From the NCBI GenBank assembly GCA_963794185.1, contig CAWCDM010000103.1, positions 1-64,000 on the forward strand: a stretch of DNA of 64,000 nt. The letters are read 5' to 3'. Position 1 is the first letter of the stretch; every line of letters begins with the position of its first letter. The stretch is from JAMXLO01 sp963794185 (lineage in GTDB: Bacteria > Pseudomonadota > Alphaproteobacteria > Acetobacterales > Acetobacteraceae). The notes under the pieces were generated by a model. It was not told where the DNA came from, made no database searches, and saw nothing but the letters and a program-made list of their open reading frames with translations. Position numbers and translations under genes: made by a program. Positions 27,601-37,052 of this stretch are shown in pieces.

Positions 27601-27945
27601 TCAGCGCCCGGCTCCCTCGCCCTGGTCCGGCCGGCCCGGCCCGTCGGCGCGCAGCGTCGCCGCGCCGGTCGCCTGGAACAGCCGCAGCACCAGCGCGACC
27701 GCCAGCGCGGTGGCCGAGAAGGCGACGACGATGCCGGTGATCACCATCGCCTGCGGCACCGGATCGCCACCCATGCCGGCGCTGGCGCCCCTGCGGGCGA
27801 CGACGCCGAACAGGACGAACACGCCGCCGCCCAGCAGGTTGAACGCCAGGATTTTCCGTAATGGCTGCGGATGCACGATGGCGCCGTACAGGCCCAGACC
27901 GACCAGGGCCGCGGCGCACAGCCCGAACAGCGTCGCGGCGTTCAT
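27601..27945 (-). CDS. mnhC: Mrp antiporter subunit C (NuoK-like)
   Basis: A 114-residue small membrane protein with three helices, homologous to NuoK/MnhC: GLCAAALVGLGLYGAIVHPQ, RKILAFNLLGGGVFVLFGVV and the conserved DPVPQAMVITGIVVAFSATALAVAL. The last segment is the strongest MnhC signature. The ATG overlaps the stop of the preceding gene (ATGA). Part of the Na+(K+)/H+ antiporter complex. Confidence 0.92.
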   Translation of the reverse strand: MNAATLFGLCAAALVGLGLYGAIVHPQPLRKILAFNLLGGGVFVLFGVVARRGASAGMGGDPVPQAMVITGIVVAFSATALAVALVLRLFQATGAATLRADGPGRPDQGEGAGR

Positions 27946-28889
27946 CGCCGCGGTTCGCGCGCGGGCGGGCCGGCCACCAGCAGGCCCAGGATCACGGCGA
28001 TGGAGAGCGTGAGCACGACCTCTATGGCGATGATCACCGGCTTCGTGAAGCCCGCTGGGTAGGACAGGAAGCCGCCCGGCAGGGCGAAGCCGGCGAGCCC
28101 CACCGCCAGGAACACCGCCGGCCCAACGACCAGCAGCAGCCGCAGCCGGCCTCGGCCGATCGCGGGTGCCTCGCGCAGTCCGGCGATCATCACCAGCAGC
28201 CACATGGCGGCGAGGATCGCGCCGCCCTGGAACGCGCCGCCTGGCGCCACCGCGCCGACCCACAGGATGTAGACCCCCACCACGATCCCGACCGGCGGCA
28301 GCACCCGCGCGAGCAGCGCCAGCGCGCCGTCGGGGCGGGTGGGGTGCAGCAGGCGCGGGGCGCCGCCCCAGAAGCGGTCCGGCGCGAGCGACCAGACGCC
28401 CACCAGCGCGAGCAGCAGCACGATCTTCTCGAGCAGCGTATCGACCGAGCGGTACGCCATCAGCACCGCAGTCACCGGATTGCCGACGTTAAGCTCGGCC
28501 AGGTGCGCCGCTGCCGCCGGCCCGAGGCTGGGCGCCGGGTCGGCCGGCATCAGCACCAGCGCGGCCAGCCCCGCGGAAACCACCGCCGACAACACGCCGG
28601 CCAGGATGCGCAGCATCGCGCCGGGGCGCTCGGACGCCGACGGCGCCTCGGTCGGGCGCAGGCGTGCAGCCGCGGTGATTAGCACGGCGCCGGTCACGCC
28701 GCTGCCGATCGCGGCCTCGGTCAGCGCCACGTCCACCGCCGCGAGGCGCACCCAGACGAGCGACAGCAGCAGCCCGTAGGCCACGAAGCCGACCACGGCG
28801 GCGAAGGTTTCCGCCGCGGCGACGGTCCAGGCCGCCACGGCCAGCGCCAGCAGCGCCAGGCCAGCGTCGAGCACCATCGCGACTGTCAT
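27942..28889 (-). CDS. mnhB: Fused DUF4040 (MnhA C-terminal-like) and MnhB protein
   Basis: A 315-residue protein joining two modules. Residues 1-75 form a DUF4040 domain (AVVGFVAYGLLLSLVWVRLAAVDVALTEAAIG), the NuoJ-like piece normally found at the end of MnhA. After a linker and helices (about 85-150), residues 160-310 form an MnhB domain with LPPVGIVVGVYILWVGAVAPGGAFQGG. The usual large MnhA (NuoL-like) is absent from the operon. This gene may supply the MnhA C-terminal function, as in MBH-type respiratory complexes, where these parts are separate small subunits. Both ends overlap neighbours by four bases. Confidence 0.88.
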   Translation of the reverse strand: MTVAMVLDAGLALLALAVAAWTVAAAETFAAVVGFVAYGLLLSLVWVRLAAVDVALTEAAIGSGVTGAVLITAAARLRPTEAPSASERPGAMLRILAGVLSAVVSAGLAALVLMPADPAPSLGPAAAAHLAELNVGNPVTAVLMAYRSVDTLLEKIVLLLALVGVWSLAPDRFWGGAPRLLHPTRPDGALALLARVLPPVGIVVGVYILWVGAVAPGGAFQGGAILAAMWLLVMIAGLREAPAIGRGRLRLLLVVGPAVFLAVGLAGFALPGGFLSYPAGFTKPVIIAIEVVLTLSIAVILGLLVAGPPAREPRR

Positions 28890-29179
28890 GTCGCCCGGCT
28901 GCCACGCCGCATGGCGCGGGCGATCATCTGGCTGACTGTGGCACTGGCCAACTGGGCGAGCAGCCAGACCGCGATCAGCTTCAGCGCGGCGGGATATCCG
29001 TCCGCCTGCGGCAGCAGGCCCAGCACCACGAGGCCCAGGCCCAGGTTGTCGGCCTTGGTCAGCGCGTGCAGCCGCGTGAGCGAGTCCGGGAAGCGCAGCA
29101 GCCCAACCGTTCCGGCCAGGAAGAAGACGGCGCCGGCAACGACCGCAAGCACCGAGACGATGTCGAGCAGGGTCCTCAT
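28886..29179 (-). CDS. mnhG: Mrp antiporter subunit G
   Basis: A 97-residue protein with three membrane helices and the MnhG signature FFLAGTVGLLRFPDSLTRLHALTKADNLG, followed by the LIAVWLLAQLASATVSQMIARA helix. A structural subunit of the multisubunit cation/proton antiporter. It overlaps mnhF upstream and the DUF4040/MnhB gene downstream by ATGA, which indicates coupled translation. Confidence 0.93.
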   Translation of the reverse strand: MRTLLDIVSVLAVVAGAVFFLAGTVGLLRFPDSLTRLHALTKADNLGLGLVVLGLLPQADGYPAALKLIAVWLLAQLASATVSQMIARAMRRGSRAT

Positions 29180-29463
29180 CCGCCGCGCGGCGCGTCTCGA
29201 GTATGCTCGTCCGGCGGGGACGCGCTGTTGACGAAGGCCAAGGCGGCGAAGGCGGCGAGCAGCGCCAATATCAGCGCGGCATCCACCGCCGCCGGCACGC
29301 CGGTGCCCGCGCCCAGCAGCAACAGCGCCGCGATGCCGCCGGTGCCGAGCAGCTGGGCCGACATGACGCGATCCGCATCCGTGGGCCCTTGCAGGATGCG
29401 CACCAGCCCCAGGGCGACCATCGCCAGAATGAAGCCGGCGGCGGCGATCAGGAACTCAGCCAT
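29176..29463 (-). CDS. mnhF: Mrp antiporter subunit F
   Basis: A 95-residue protein, ATG 29463, overlapping the end of mnhE by eight bases. It has three hydrophobic segments with the MnhF core ALGLVRILQGPTDADRVMSAQLLG (the RxxxGPTxxDRV motif). A small membrane subunit of the Mrp complex. The C-terminal tail is hydrophilic and slightly long (SASPPDEHTRDAPRGG). Confidence 0.92.
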   Translation of the reverse strand: MAEFLIAAAGFILAMVALGLVRILQGPTDADRVMSAQLLGTGGIAALLLLGAGTGVPAAVDAALILALLAAFAALAFVNSASPPDEHTRDAPRGG

Positions 29464-29938
29464 GGTCCGCCGCCCCCCCGGCCGCGCGCGCGAACAGCGC
29501 CTCGTCCGCCGCCATCTGTTCCGCCACCGGTTGGCCGGTATCGAGGCAGTGCACCAGCAGCCTGCCGTCTGCGGTCGCGTCCACCGGCAGCGTGCCGGGC
29601 AGCAGGCTTGCCAGCGCGCAGAACGCATCGCGCGCCGAGCCGGGCCGAAGCTGCGGCGACACGGTCACGAAGCCAGGTCGGAGCGGCAGGCGCGGGTCGA
29701 ACGCGCGCCACGCGACGTCGATCCCCGCCATCGCCGACTGGCCGGGGAAGCGCAGCGCCAGCCTGGCGATGCCGGCCGGCGACAGGCGTCGCTCGCTGTG
29801 TGGGAGCAGGCGCAGGCTGGTCCAGGTCGCGCCGACGACAGCGACGACGATAGCCGGAAGATCGCCAGCATCGAACCCGGCAAGCACCAGCCAGAGGACC
29901 AGGAATCCCGCGCCGCGCGTGACGGCAGACCTGCTCAC
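29456..29938 (-). CDS. mnhE: Mrp antiporter subunit E
   Basis: A 160-residue protein starting at GTG 29938, first gene of the antiporter operon. N-terminal membrane helices (GAGFLVLWLVLAGFD, LPAIVVAVVGATW) are followed by a soluble MnhE domain with FPGQSAMAGIDVAWRAFDPRLPL and the conserved LASLLPGTLPVD motif. The complex exchanges Na+, K+ or Li+ for protons. The 243-base region upstream, which includes an inverted repeat, should hold its promoter. Confidence 0.9.
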   Translation of the reverse strand: MSRSAVTRGAGFLVLWLVLAGFDAGDLPAIVVAVVGATWTSLRLLPHSERRLSPAGIARLALRFPGQSAMAGIDVAWRAFDPRLPLRPGFVTVSPQLRPGSARDAFCALASLLPGTLPVDATADGRLLVHCLDTGQPVAEQMAADEALFARAAGGAADHG

Positions 29939-29957
29939 GGGGTCAGCCGGAATGGCA

Positions 29958-30112
29958 TTCTCCCCCTCCCCTTGCGGGCTTGGGCCGCGAAGCGGACCAA
30001 GGTCGGGGGGAGGGGAAGCCTAGGCACAGGGCAGGGTGGCCGCGTGGCGACCGAGGCTCTTGTCGGACGTGCCGCCCCCTCCCCCCTTCCCCCTCCCGCA
30101 AGGGGAGGGGGA
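29958..30112. repeat. Inverted repeat with 21-base perfect arms
   Basis: The arms at 29958-29978 (TTCTCCCCCTCCCCTTGCGGG) and 30092-30112 are exact reverse complements, enclosing about 113 bases that include a second short palindrome (CTTGGGCCGCGAAGCGGACCAAG) and further G/C-run blocks. It lies between the start of the antiporter operon and the stop of the RND gene, both on the minus strand. Repeats of this CCCTCCCC-TTGCGGG kind are common between genes in GC-rich alphaproteobacteria. A terminator for the RND operon or a mobile palindrome are both possible. Confidence 0.7.
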
Positions 30113-30181
30113 GAACCGTGCGCCGGCGCCAAGTCATCGGCTGGTCCGATCGGCGTCTCCCACCCCCGTCGGTCCCCACCC

Positions 30182-33100
30182 TCAGTCGCCATGCGCCTGC
30201 GCCAGCACTTCGTCATGCGCGGGCGATTCCGTGATGCGGAACCAGGCCACGTAGAGCGCGGGAAGAAAGATCAGCGTGACGACGGTGCCCACCAGGAAGC
30301 CACCCATGATGGCGAACGCCATCGGGCCCCAGAAGATCGTCGCCGCGATCGGGATCAGGCCGAGCACCGTGGAAACTGCCGTCAGCATGATCGGGCGGAA
30401 GCGCGATACGCTCGCCTCGATCACCGCCTCCCAGGCCGGCTTCCCTTCGCCGCGCTCGAGCTCGATCTGTTCGATGAGGATAACGGCGTTGCGGGCGATC
30501 ATGCCGATCAGCGCGAGGATGCCCAGGATGGCCACGAAGCCGAGCGGCCTTTGAAAGACCAGGAGACCTGCGACGACACCGGTCATCGCCATCGGGACGA
30601 CGATGAGCACGAGGAAAAGCCGACCGAAGCTCTGCAGCTGGATCATCAGGAAGGTGATCATCAGCAGCAGCATCAAGGGGACGACGGCGATGACCGAGGC
30701 CTGCGACTGTGCGCTCTCCTCGACGGTTCCGCCGACGGCGATGTGGTAGGACTCGGGCAGGGCGGCATTCAGTTCCGCCACCGCCGGCGCGAGCCTGGCG
30801 ACGATGCTTTCGGGCAGCGCGCCGGGCGACACGTCGGCCAGCACGGTCAACGTGGGCACACGATCGCGGCGCCAGATCAGGGGGAACTCCTGGTCGAAGG
30901 CGAAGCTGGCAAGCTGGCTGAGCGGCACGGTCCGTCCGTTCGGCAGCGGAACCTGTACATTGCGCAGCGTCGCGAGCGAGACGCGCTGCTCATCGGTCGC
31001 GCGCGCCACGACGTCGACCAGATAAATGCCATCGCGCAGCTGTGTGACGGTCGAACCGGTGACCACGGAGTTCAGCACGGCCGCCAGCGCCTGCGAGCTG
31101 AGACCCAGCAGTCGCGCCTGATCCTGGTCGATGTTGATCCGGACCATCCGGGCCGGCTCCATCCAGTCGAAATTGACGTGCCTGGCGTCGGGATCGCCCG
31201 CCACGACGCCGGCAAGTCGCAATGCGATGTCGCGCACCTGCGACGTGTCCGGACCACTGACACGATACTGGATCGGCCAGCCGACCGGCGGCCCGAGGCC
31301 CGAGCGGAGACACACTCGACACGACGCTGGGAAACTGGGTGGCAAGCACGCTCTCGAGCCGCGTGTGAAGCCGCTCACGCGCGGCCACGTCCTTGGCGAT
31401 GACGACAGCCTGGGCAAAGAAGTCGTTGGGCAATTCCACGGCGAGCGGCAGGTAGAAGCGAATGGCGCCCCGGCCGACATAGGTGCTCCAGCTCGCGACG
31501 TCGGGATCCGTCTTGAGCACGTCGTCCAGTTTCTTGGCGAGGTCGTCGGTCGCGAAGATCGAGGCGTTCTGCGCCAGCCGGAGATCGACCAGCAGCTCCG
31601 GGCGGTCCGACGGCGGGAAGAACTGCCGCGGTATGAGCGGCGATGCCAGGAGCGCCACGACGAGGCAGGCGACCGTGACCCCGATCGTGATCCAGCGTGC
31701 CCGCATCGCGCCGAGCAGCAGGCCACGGAATACGCCGAGGATGCGGCTGGGCCTGGTCTGCTTCGACGTGTCCGGCTTGGCGAGCATGACCACGCCGAGC
31801 AGGGGTGCGAACAGCACCGCCACGAACCAGGACATGATAAGCGCAAGGCCCACCACGACGAAGATCGAGAACGTGTACTCACCGGCGGAGCTTTTCGCGA
31901 ATCCGATCGGCACGAAGCCTGCGGCGGTGATGAACGACCCGGTCAGCATCGGCACCGCCACCGTCTTGTAGGCGTATGTCGCCGCCTGCTCCTTGCCGTC
32001 GCCGGCGGCAAGTCGCGAGGTCATCACATCGATCGTCGTCATCGCGTCGTCGACCAGGAGGCCCAGCGCGATGATGAGCGCGCCGAGCGAGATGCGCTGC
32101 AGGTCGATCCCGAAGAACTGCATGAAGGGGAAGACGACGGCTAATGTCAGCGGGATGGAAAGCGCCACCACCATGCCGGCCCGCATGCCGAGGCTGACGA
32201 AGCTCACCGCCATGATGATGGCGATCGCCTGCCAGAGCGAGGTGGTGAAGTCGCTGATCGCGTGCTCGACCACATGCGGCTGGTCGGCAACCAGGATGGG
32301 CGTGATGCCGAGCGGCAGATCGGCGCTGATCCGGTGCATCGCCTGCTCGATGTTCCGGCCAAGCGCGAGAATGTCGCCGCCCTCGCGCATGGAGATGGCG
32401 AGACCGATCGCCGGCTTGCCGTTGACGCGGAACAGGGGCTGCGGCGGATCGGCGAAGCCGCGGCGGATTTCGGCGATGTCGCGCAGGCGGATCATGCGGC
32501 CGTTTGCGACGAAGTTGATGTTCCGCAGGTCCTGTTCGGATTCGAATGCGCCGGTGACGCGCAGCAGCAGCTTTTCATCGCCCGTCTGGATGGTGCCGGC
32601 CGGGCTGACGACGTTCTGCGCCTGCAGGGCGGCGATCAGTGCGGAGCGGTCGATGCCGAGGCCGGCGAGCTGCTCCATCGAGAACTCGACGAACACCCGC
32701 TCGTCCTGCGCGCCGAGCATCTCGACCTTCGATACGTCGGGGACCAGCAGCAGCCGTGAGCGAATTGCGTCGACCTGGTCACGCAGCTCGCGCGGTGTGA
32801 ACCCGTCCGCGGTGAAGCCGTAGATGATGCCGAAGGTATCGCCGAACTCGTCGTTGAATCCCGGGCCGACGACGCCGGCGGGCAAGGTGTGGCGCATGTC
32901 GCCGACGCTCTTGCGGACATGGTACCAGATGTCCGGCACCTCGGCGGCCGGCGTCCTGCCCTTCAGGTTGACGAAGATGGTGGTGAGGCCCGGGCTCGTG
33001 TAGCTGCGCAGGAAGTCGAGATTCGGCGTCTCCTGCAGCGTGCGCTCGATCCGCTCGGTGACCTGCAGCAGCGTGTCGTTGATCGTGGCGCCCGGCCATG

Positions 33101-33255
33101 CGGCCTGCACGATCATCGTCTTGATGACGAAGGCCGGGTCCTCGTTGCGGCCAAGGCTTCGGTAGGAGGTCAACCCCGGCCAGGATCGACGCGATCATCA
33201 TGTAGACGACGAACGAGCGATGGCGAAGCGCCCATTCGGACAGATTGAAACCCAC
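30182..33255 (-). pseudogene. RND efflux pump inner-membrane subunit, two frameshifts
   Basis: The reconstructed product is about 1,020 residues of AcrB/MexF-type RND transporter, of the single-gene HAE/HME-like group. The start (GTG 33255) reads MGFNLSEWALRHRSFVVYMM. A surplus G near 33165 (GGGG in ILAGV) shifts the frame, which resumes with TSYRSLGRNEDPAFVIKTM. The large middle part holds the conserved helix DDAMTTIDV. A second shift near 31305 precedes LGPPVGWPIQYRVSGPDTS, and the C-terminal membrane domain (GFVAILGILALIGMIARNAVILIEQI) runs to the stop. The adaptor gene lies immediately upstream, overlapping by a few bases. No outer-membrane channel gene is present. Export of small toxic compounds is expected if it is intact. 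Confidence 0.87.
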
Positions 33256-34337
33256 TAGGTCACCGGCCCGAGCAGGCGAACCGTCTGCCCCGGATGCAGG
33301 GCCTGCACGCCGGCGGTGACGACGATGTCGCCCTTGTCCAGACCATGGGCGACGACGACCGTTCCCGGATCAAAGCGCAGCAGCTCGATGTTGCGCAGCG
33401 AGACGGTCAGCTTCGACGGATCGACGATCCAGACCGCGGGCTGGCGATTGAGCTCGGTCAAGGCGGAGGCGGGGATCGCAATCACCTTGTCCGATTCCAA
33501 TTGCACGATGCCGTTCACCGTCGAGCCGAGCAGCATGGCCGCCGGCGGATCGGTCAGCCCGACCTTGACCTGGAACGTCCTCGTCACCGGATCGGCCTGC
33601 GGGGCAACCTCGCGGACGCGCCCGATCGTCGTCACAGCGGGATCGTCCGTCAGGCGTATCGTGACCCGCGGATCGCCGGGCGCCGACCGCAGCACCTGGG
33701 CGGGCACATCGAACACCGCGTCCCGCCCGCCCTGCCGCGCGAGCTGCACGATCATCTGCCCTGCCTGCACCACCTCGCCCGGCTCCGCGCCGCGCGCCGT
33801 GATCGTTCCGCCGGCATCGGCCTGGAGCACGGTGTAGCTGACGCGGTCGGCAGCGATCCTCACCTGGACCTCGCCGTCATCGACCTGCGCCTGGGCCGTC
33901 CGCAACGCCTTCTCCGCCAGATCGAACTGGGCCCGTGGCGTATGTCCTTGCGCCAGCAGCGTGTTCTGCCGTTCGAACGCCGCACGCGCCTGGGTCAGTT
34001 GCGCCTGTGCGGCGGTCAGGCTGGCCTGCGCCGAGCGAAGTGCATTCAGCTCGTTCTGCGGATCCAGTCTGGCGAGTTCCTGCCCAGGCTTGACATGGTC
34101 GCCGACGTTGACGAACCGGTCGGTCATCCGCCCGCCGATCCGGAACGCCATGGATGCCTCGTCTTCCGCCTGGATATGTCCGGTCAGCGTGACCGTCTCG
34201 CCGGCATCCTGCCGCTCGGCCGTTATCGTCCGCACCGGTCGCGGATCGGGAGCCTCGGCCTTCTTTTCCGGCCCGCATGCTGCCATCCCGACGGCAACAG
34301 CCGGCAGCAAACAGGTCCAAAGCCATCGGTGTTTCAT
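33255..34337 (-). CDS. RND periplasmic adaptor lipoprotein (HlyD/MFP family)
   Basis: A 360-residue membrane-fusion protein. ATG 34337 gives a lipoprotein signal peptide with lipobox MAAC near residues 18-21. The order is typical: a beta-barrel strand segment (VRTITAERQDAGETVTLTGH), a lipoyl half (GGRMTDRFVNVGDHVKPGQE), a helical hairpin (about 90-150), the second lipoyl half (DAGGTITARGAEPGEVVQAG), then barrel and membrane-proximal domains ending QALHPGQTVRLL. Its TAG stop overlaps the GTG start of the pump gene, so they form an operon and a tripartite efflux system. Confidence 0.93.
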   Translation of the reverse strand: MKHRWLWTCLLPAVAVGMAACGPEKKAEAPDPRPVRTITAERQDAGETVTLTGHIQAEDEASMAFRIGGRMTDRFVNVGDHVKPGQELARLDPQNELNALRSAQASLTAAQAQLTQARAAFERQNTLLAQGHTPRAQFDLAEKALRTAQAQVDDGEVQVRIAADRVSYTVLQADAGGTITARGAEPGEVVQAGQMIVQLARQGGRDAVFDVPAQVLRSAPGDPRVTIRLTDDPAVTTIGRVREVAPQADPVTRTFQVKVGLTDPPAAMLLGSTVNGIVQLESDKVIAIPASALTELNRQPAVWIVDPSKLTVSLRNIELLRFDPGTVVVAHGLDKGDIVVTAGVQALHPGQTVRLLGPVT

Positions 34338-34395
34338 TGTAACGAGTTGTTCGAGATCGCCCCGTCTCATTCCCCGCCCCTGCGCCGCTGTCCGG

Positions 34396-35421
34396 TCAGA
34401 CCTCCGGCTTCGATACAAACAGGTTCATTCCCAGCTGCGCGGCAAGAAACCTGGCGACAAGCTGACCCTTGACACTGTTGCCGGCATGGTCGAGCGGCGG
34501 AGCGAACGTTCCCAGCCCTCCCTTGCCCGGAGAGACAGTGACGATCCCCCCGCCGATGCCGCTCTTGCCCGGCAGCCCTATGTCATAAAGCCAGTCCCCG
34601 AGGTCTCGTAAAGTCCGGCAGTCGCCATTGCCGCCAATGCATAGCGACAACTGTCGGCATCAACAACCTGCTGTCGGGTCAGCGGATTCACGCCACCGTC
34701 GGCCAGCGTCGCACCCATGACCGCGAGATCCCGCGCCGACACGTTGAGCGAACATTGTCTGGTGTACAGATCGGTCGCTTCCGCAGGATCGAGGTAGATC
34801 CGCCCATAGCTCTGCAGCAGGCGGGCGATGCTCTGGTTGCGGAAATTGGTTTCGGACGCAGAGGCATAAACCTCGGCATTGAGCGACAGCGTGCGGCCGG
34901 CAAAACGCGACAGCCCATCGTGGATAAACTGCCAACGCGCATCGACAGTCGTGCCGGACACAAGGCTTGTGGTCGCGATCGCGCCGGGATTGACCATCGG
35001 GTTCGTCCGTCCGTCGCGGCCCTGCTCGATCGCCGACAGTGCATTGAACGGCAGCCCGGTACTGTTCACGCCCAGCCTGTCCCGCGCCTCCTCGGCCCCG
35101 AGGCATTGGCAGACCAGAGCGAAGACGAAGGGCTTCGACACGCTCATGATCGAGAATTCATGGTCTGCATCACCGGCCGGATAGACATTGCCGCTGGTCG
35201 CCGACGACGCACACGCCGAACAGGTCGCTGGGCACTCTTGCGAGTGCTGGATAGACATCCGAGTTCCTGCCCTCGGTATTTCCCCTGAAGCGGTCGTATG
35301 CGCGCTTCACGGTCGCCATAACCAGATCGGGGGTCGGCAGGTGACCGGTGGATATGTAGCCGGGCCCAGCCGCCGCATTGGCCTCAACATGCGTGCTGGC
35401 ACCGAGTCGTTCCGATGTCAT
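34396..35421 (-). pseudogene. glsA: Glutaminase A, two frameshifts
   Basis: The reconstructed product is about 340 residues and clearly a GlsA-type (beta-lactamase-fold) glutaminase converting glutamine to glutamate and ammonia. The N-terminus reads YISTGHLPTPDLVMATVKRA. After a surplus base near 35195 comes SGNVYPAGDADHEFSIMSVSKPFVFALV with the catalytic Ser-x-x-Lys, then NPMVNPGAIAT and the conserved SETNFRNQSIARLL. A lost G in a GGGG run near 34605 separates YETSG from DWLYDIGLPGKSGIGGGI. Both lesions are single-base and one is in a G run. GlsA often supports acid resistance. Confidence 0.88.
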
Positions 35422-35722
35422 TCGCCGATCACCCTGTTTCGCTCGACGCGAAGGGTAGAGCCTTCCTGCAAGGTTGCGACACCTTCCGCGAATCGTGCAC
35501 CATGGTCGTCACATTAGCAATCTGCACGATACTGGCGATACGCTCAGAATCCCGCGATTGGGCCACCCATCCCAATCCTGGCCGGCTGTATCGCGATTCT
35601 CGCATCTGCGGAAATCAGCGCAGACAGTGCAGAGAGTCAAATGGTAATGGACGAAGGAGAGGAAGACGACCGATCTCCTTGCTTGCCGCTGACAGCGTTC
35701 GCAGTCTCACGAGTGATGGTGC
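35422..35722. other. Divergent promoter region; no gene supported
   Basis: A 301-base gap between the divergent glutaminase and lipase genes. No family-like open frame, repeat or RNA was recognised. It must hold both promoters, but the boxes cannot be assigned with confidence. Confidence 0.45.
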
Positions 35723-36865
35723 ATGAGCTTCCTGACCACGTTTCCCGAAGACGTTTATCCGACCCATCGGCTGGCCGAGACGATCGAGACAGATGCATTC
35801 GACATCGAGCTGGCACAGGCACTCATGTGGATGTCACAGGCCGCCTACGAAACCACGGCGGACCGATCCGAGGTGGGCGCGGAGCGCAAACTGGAGCGCA
35901 TTCTGGACCGGTGGGGCTTCGCATGCCGCGCGAGGCTCAGTCAGGGCGGCACGGAGGGATTCGTCGCCGAGAGCGAGACGACCCTCGTTGTTGCGTTCGC
36001 AGGTACCGACCCGGTGGTAGCGGCCAACTGGATCACGGATTTCAACATCCGCACCGGGTCCGGAGGCGTTCACCGCGGCTTCGCCGACGGCGTCGAAGGC
36101 GTTTGGCCCGCTCTGGTCGCGGCGCTCGCGGGGACCACCAAACGCATTTTCCTGGTCGGCCACAGCCTCGGCGGCGCGCTGGCAGTCGTGGCAGCCTGGC
36201 GTCTCACGGCGACGATCAGGGATCGGCGGACCGGATGCCAGCGCGGCGCGCGTATCGATGTGGGGCGCATCGCGGGTGTCCTCACCTTCGGCATGCCGCG
36301 CGCCGGCGATGAAGCGTTCGCGGCGGCCTACAGGTCGCGCGGCCTGTGGCAGAAGACGGCCCGCCTGGAATATGGCAGCGACATCGTCCCGTCGCTTCCG
36401 CCCGCCGCAGACCGGGCAGCTCGCCTTCCGCCACGTCGGGCCTGGCGCTTCACTGCCCGCACGGCGGTCAATTCAAGGATTCGCTGCCGCCGCGGGACGA
36501 TCCTGATGATCGCGATCGACCTGGCGCAGCTGGAGGAACTGCTCGGCATCACCGACCGCGGAACGTTGCACAACGTCCGGGAGGCCTGGGACCGCATCCT
36601 GGACCATGGCGTTCCGCGTTCCCCGGCCGGTGGCACAGCCACGCTGATCATCGACAGGCTGCCATTTTTCCTCCGGGATCATTTGCAGGACTGCTACCTC
36701 GAAGCCCTTGGCTGGTCCTTCGCGCGGCCTTCGGAGTCCCGAGTGTCCATCAGCGCCGATGATGCCGATGCGTTCGCGCACGCATCGGAGGTCCACATCG
36801 AGGAAGGCACGCGGCGGCCTTTCGGCACTGCTGCGGCGAATGCTTCCCGGCGGATGACTGAATGA
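35723..36865 (+). CDS. Lipase class 3 family protein
   Basis: A 380-residue alpha/beta hydrolase without a signal peptide. The class 3 lipase core includes TLVVAFAGTDP, then HRGFADGVEGVWPAL and the nucleophile elbow FLVGHSLGGALAVVAAW (Ser in GHSLGG), followed by GVLTFGMPRAGDEAFAAAY and a catalytic Asp in YGSDIVPSLPP. Between about 36415 and 36475 the translation turns Arg-rich, while a neighbouring frame reads TGQLAFRHVGPGASLP, the expected family text. Two compensating single-base indels there have garbled about 20 residues without ending the frame. Triacylglycerol or ester hydrolysis is likely. Confidence 0.85.
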   Translation: MSFLTTFPEDVYPTHRLAETIETDAFDIELAQALMWMSQAAYETTADRSEVGAERKLERILDRWGFACRARLSQGGTEGFVAESETTLVVAFAGTDPVVAANWITDFNIRTGSGGVHRGFADGVEGVWPALVAALAGTTKRIFLVGHSLGGALAVVAAWRLTATIRDRRTGCQRGARIDVGRIAGVLTFGMPRAGDEAFAAAYRSRGLWQKTARLEYGSDIVPSLPPAADRAARLPPRRAWRFTARTAVNSRIRCRRGTILMIAIDLAQLEELLGITDRGTLHNVREAWDRILDHGVPRSPAGGTATLIIDRLPFFLRDHLQDCYLEALGWSFARPSESRVSISADDADAFAHASEVHIEEGTRRPFGTAAANASRRMTE

Positions 36866-37052
36866 GCGGCTTGCCGCAATCGTCGTGGCCGCGTATCGCC
36901 ATCGCAGCCTCGACATCGCCGGCTGCCCGTGATGGACTGCTTCGCGTCTCAGATCGGGCACCCACGAGCCGCCTTCGTCAGTCAATATCCGCAGTTGTGC
37001 GCGCCGGCTTTCGCGTTGTCGCGCCAACGGGCATTGAGGAACATCACACCGA

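Noticed and set aside
25955..28012. A 685-codon plus-strand open frame across the antiporter genes.
   Set aside because: A Gln/Arg/His-rich shadow of hydrophobic subunits; it crosses the boundaries of several real genes.
29066..31402. A 778-codon plus-strand open frame opposite the end of the antiporter operon and the RND gene.
   Set aside because: It spans two operons and the inverted repeat; composition is that of antisense to membrane proteins.
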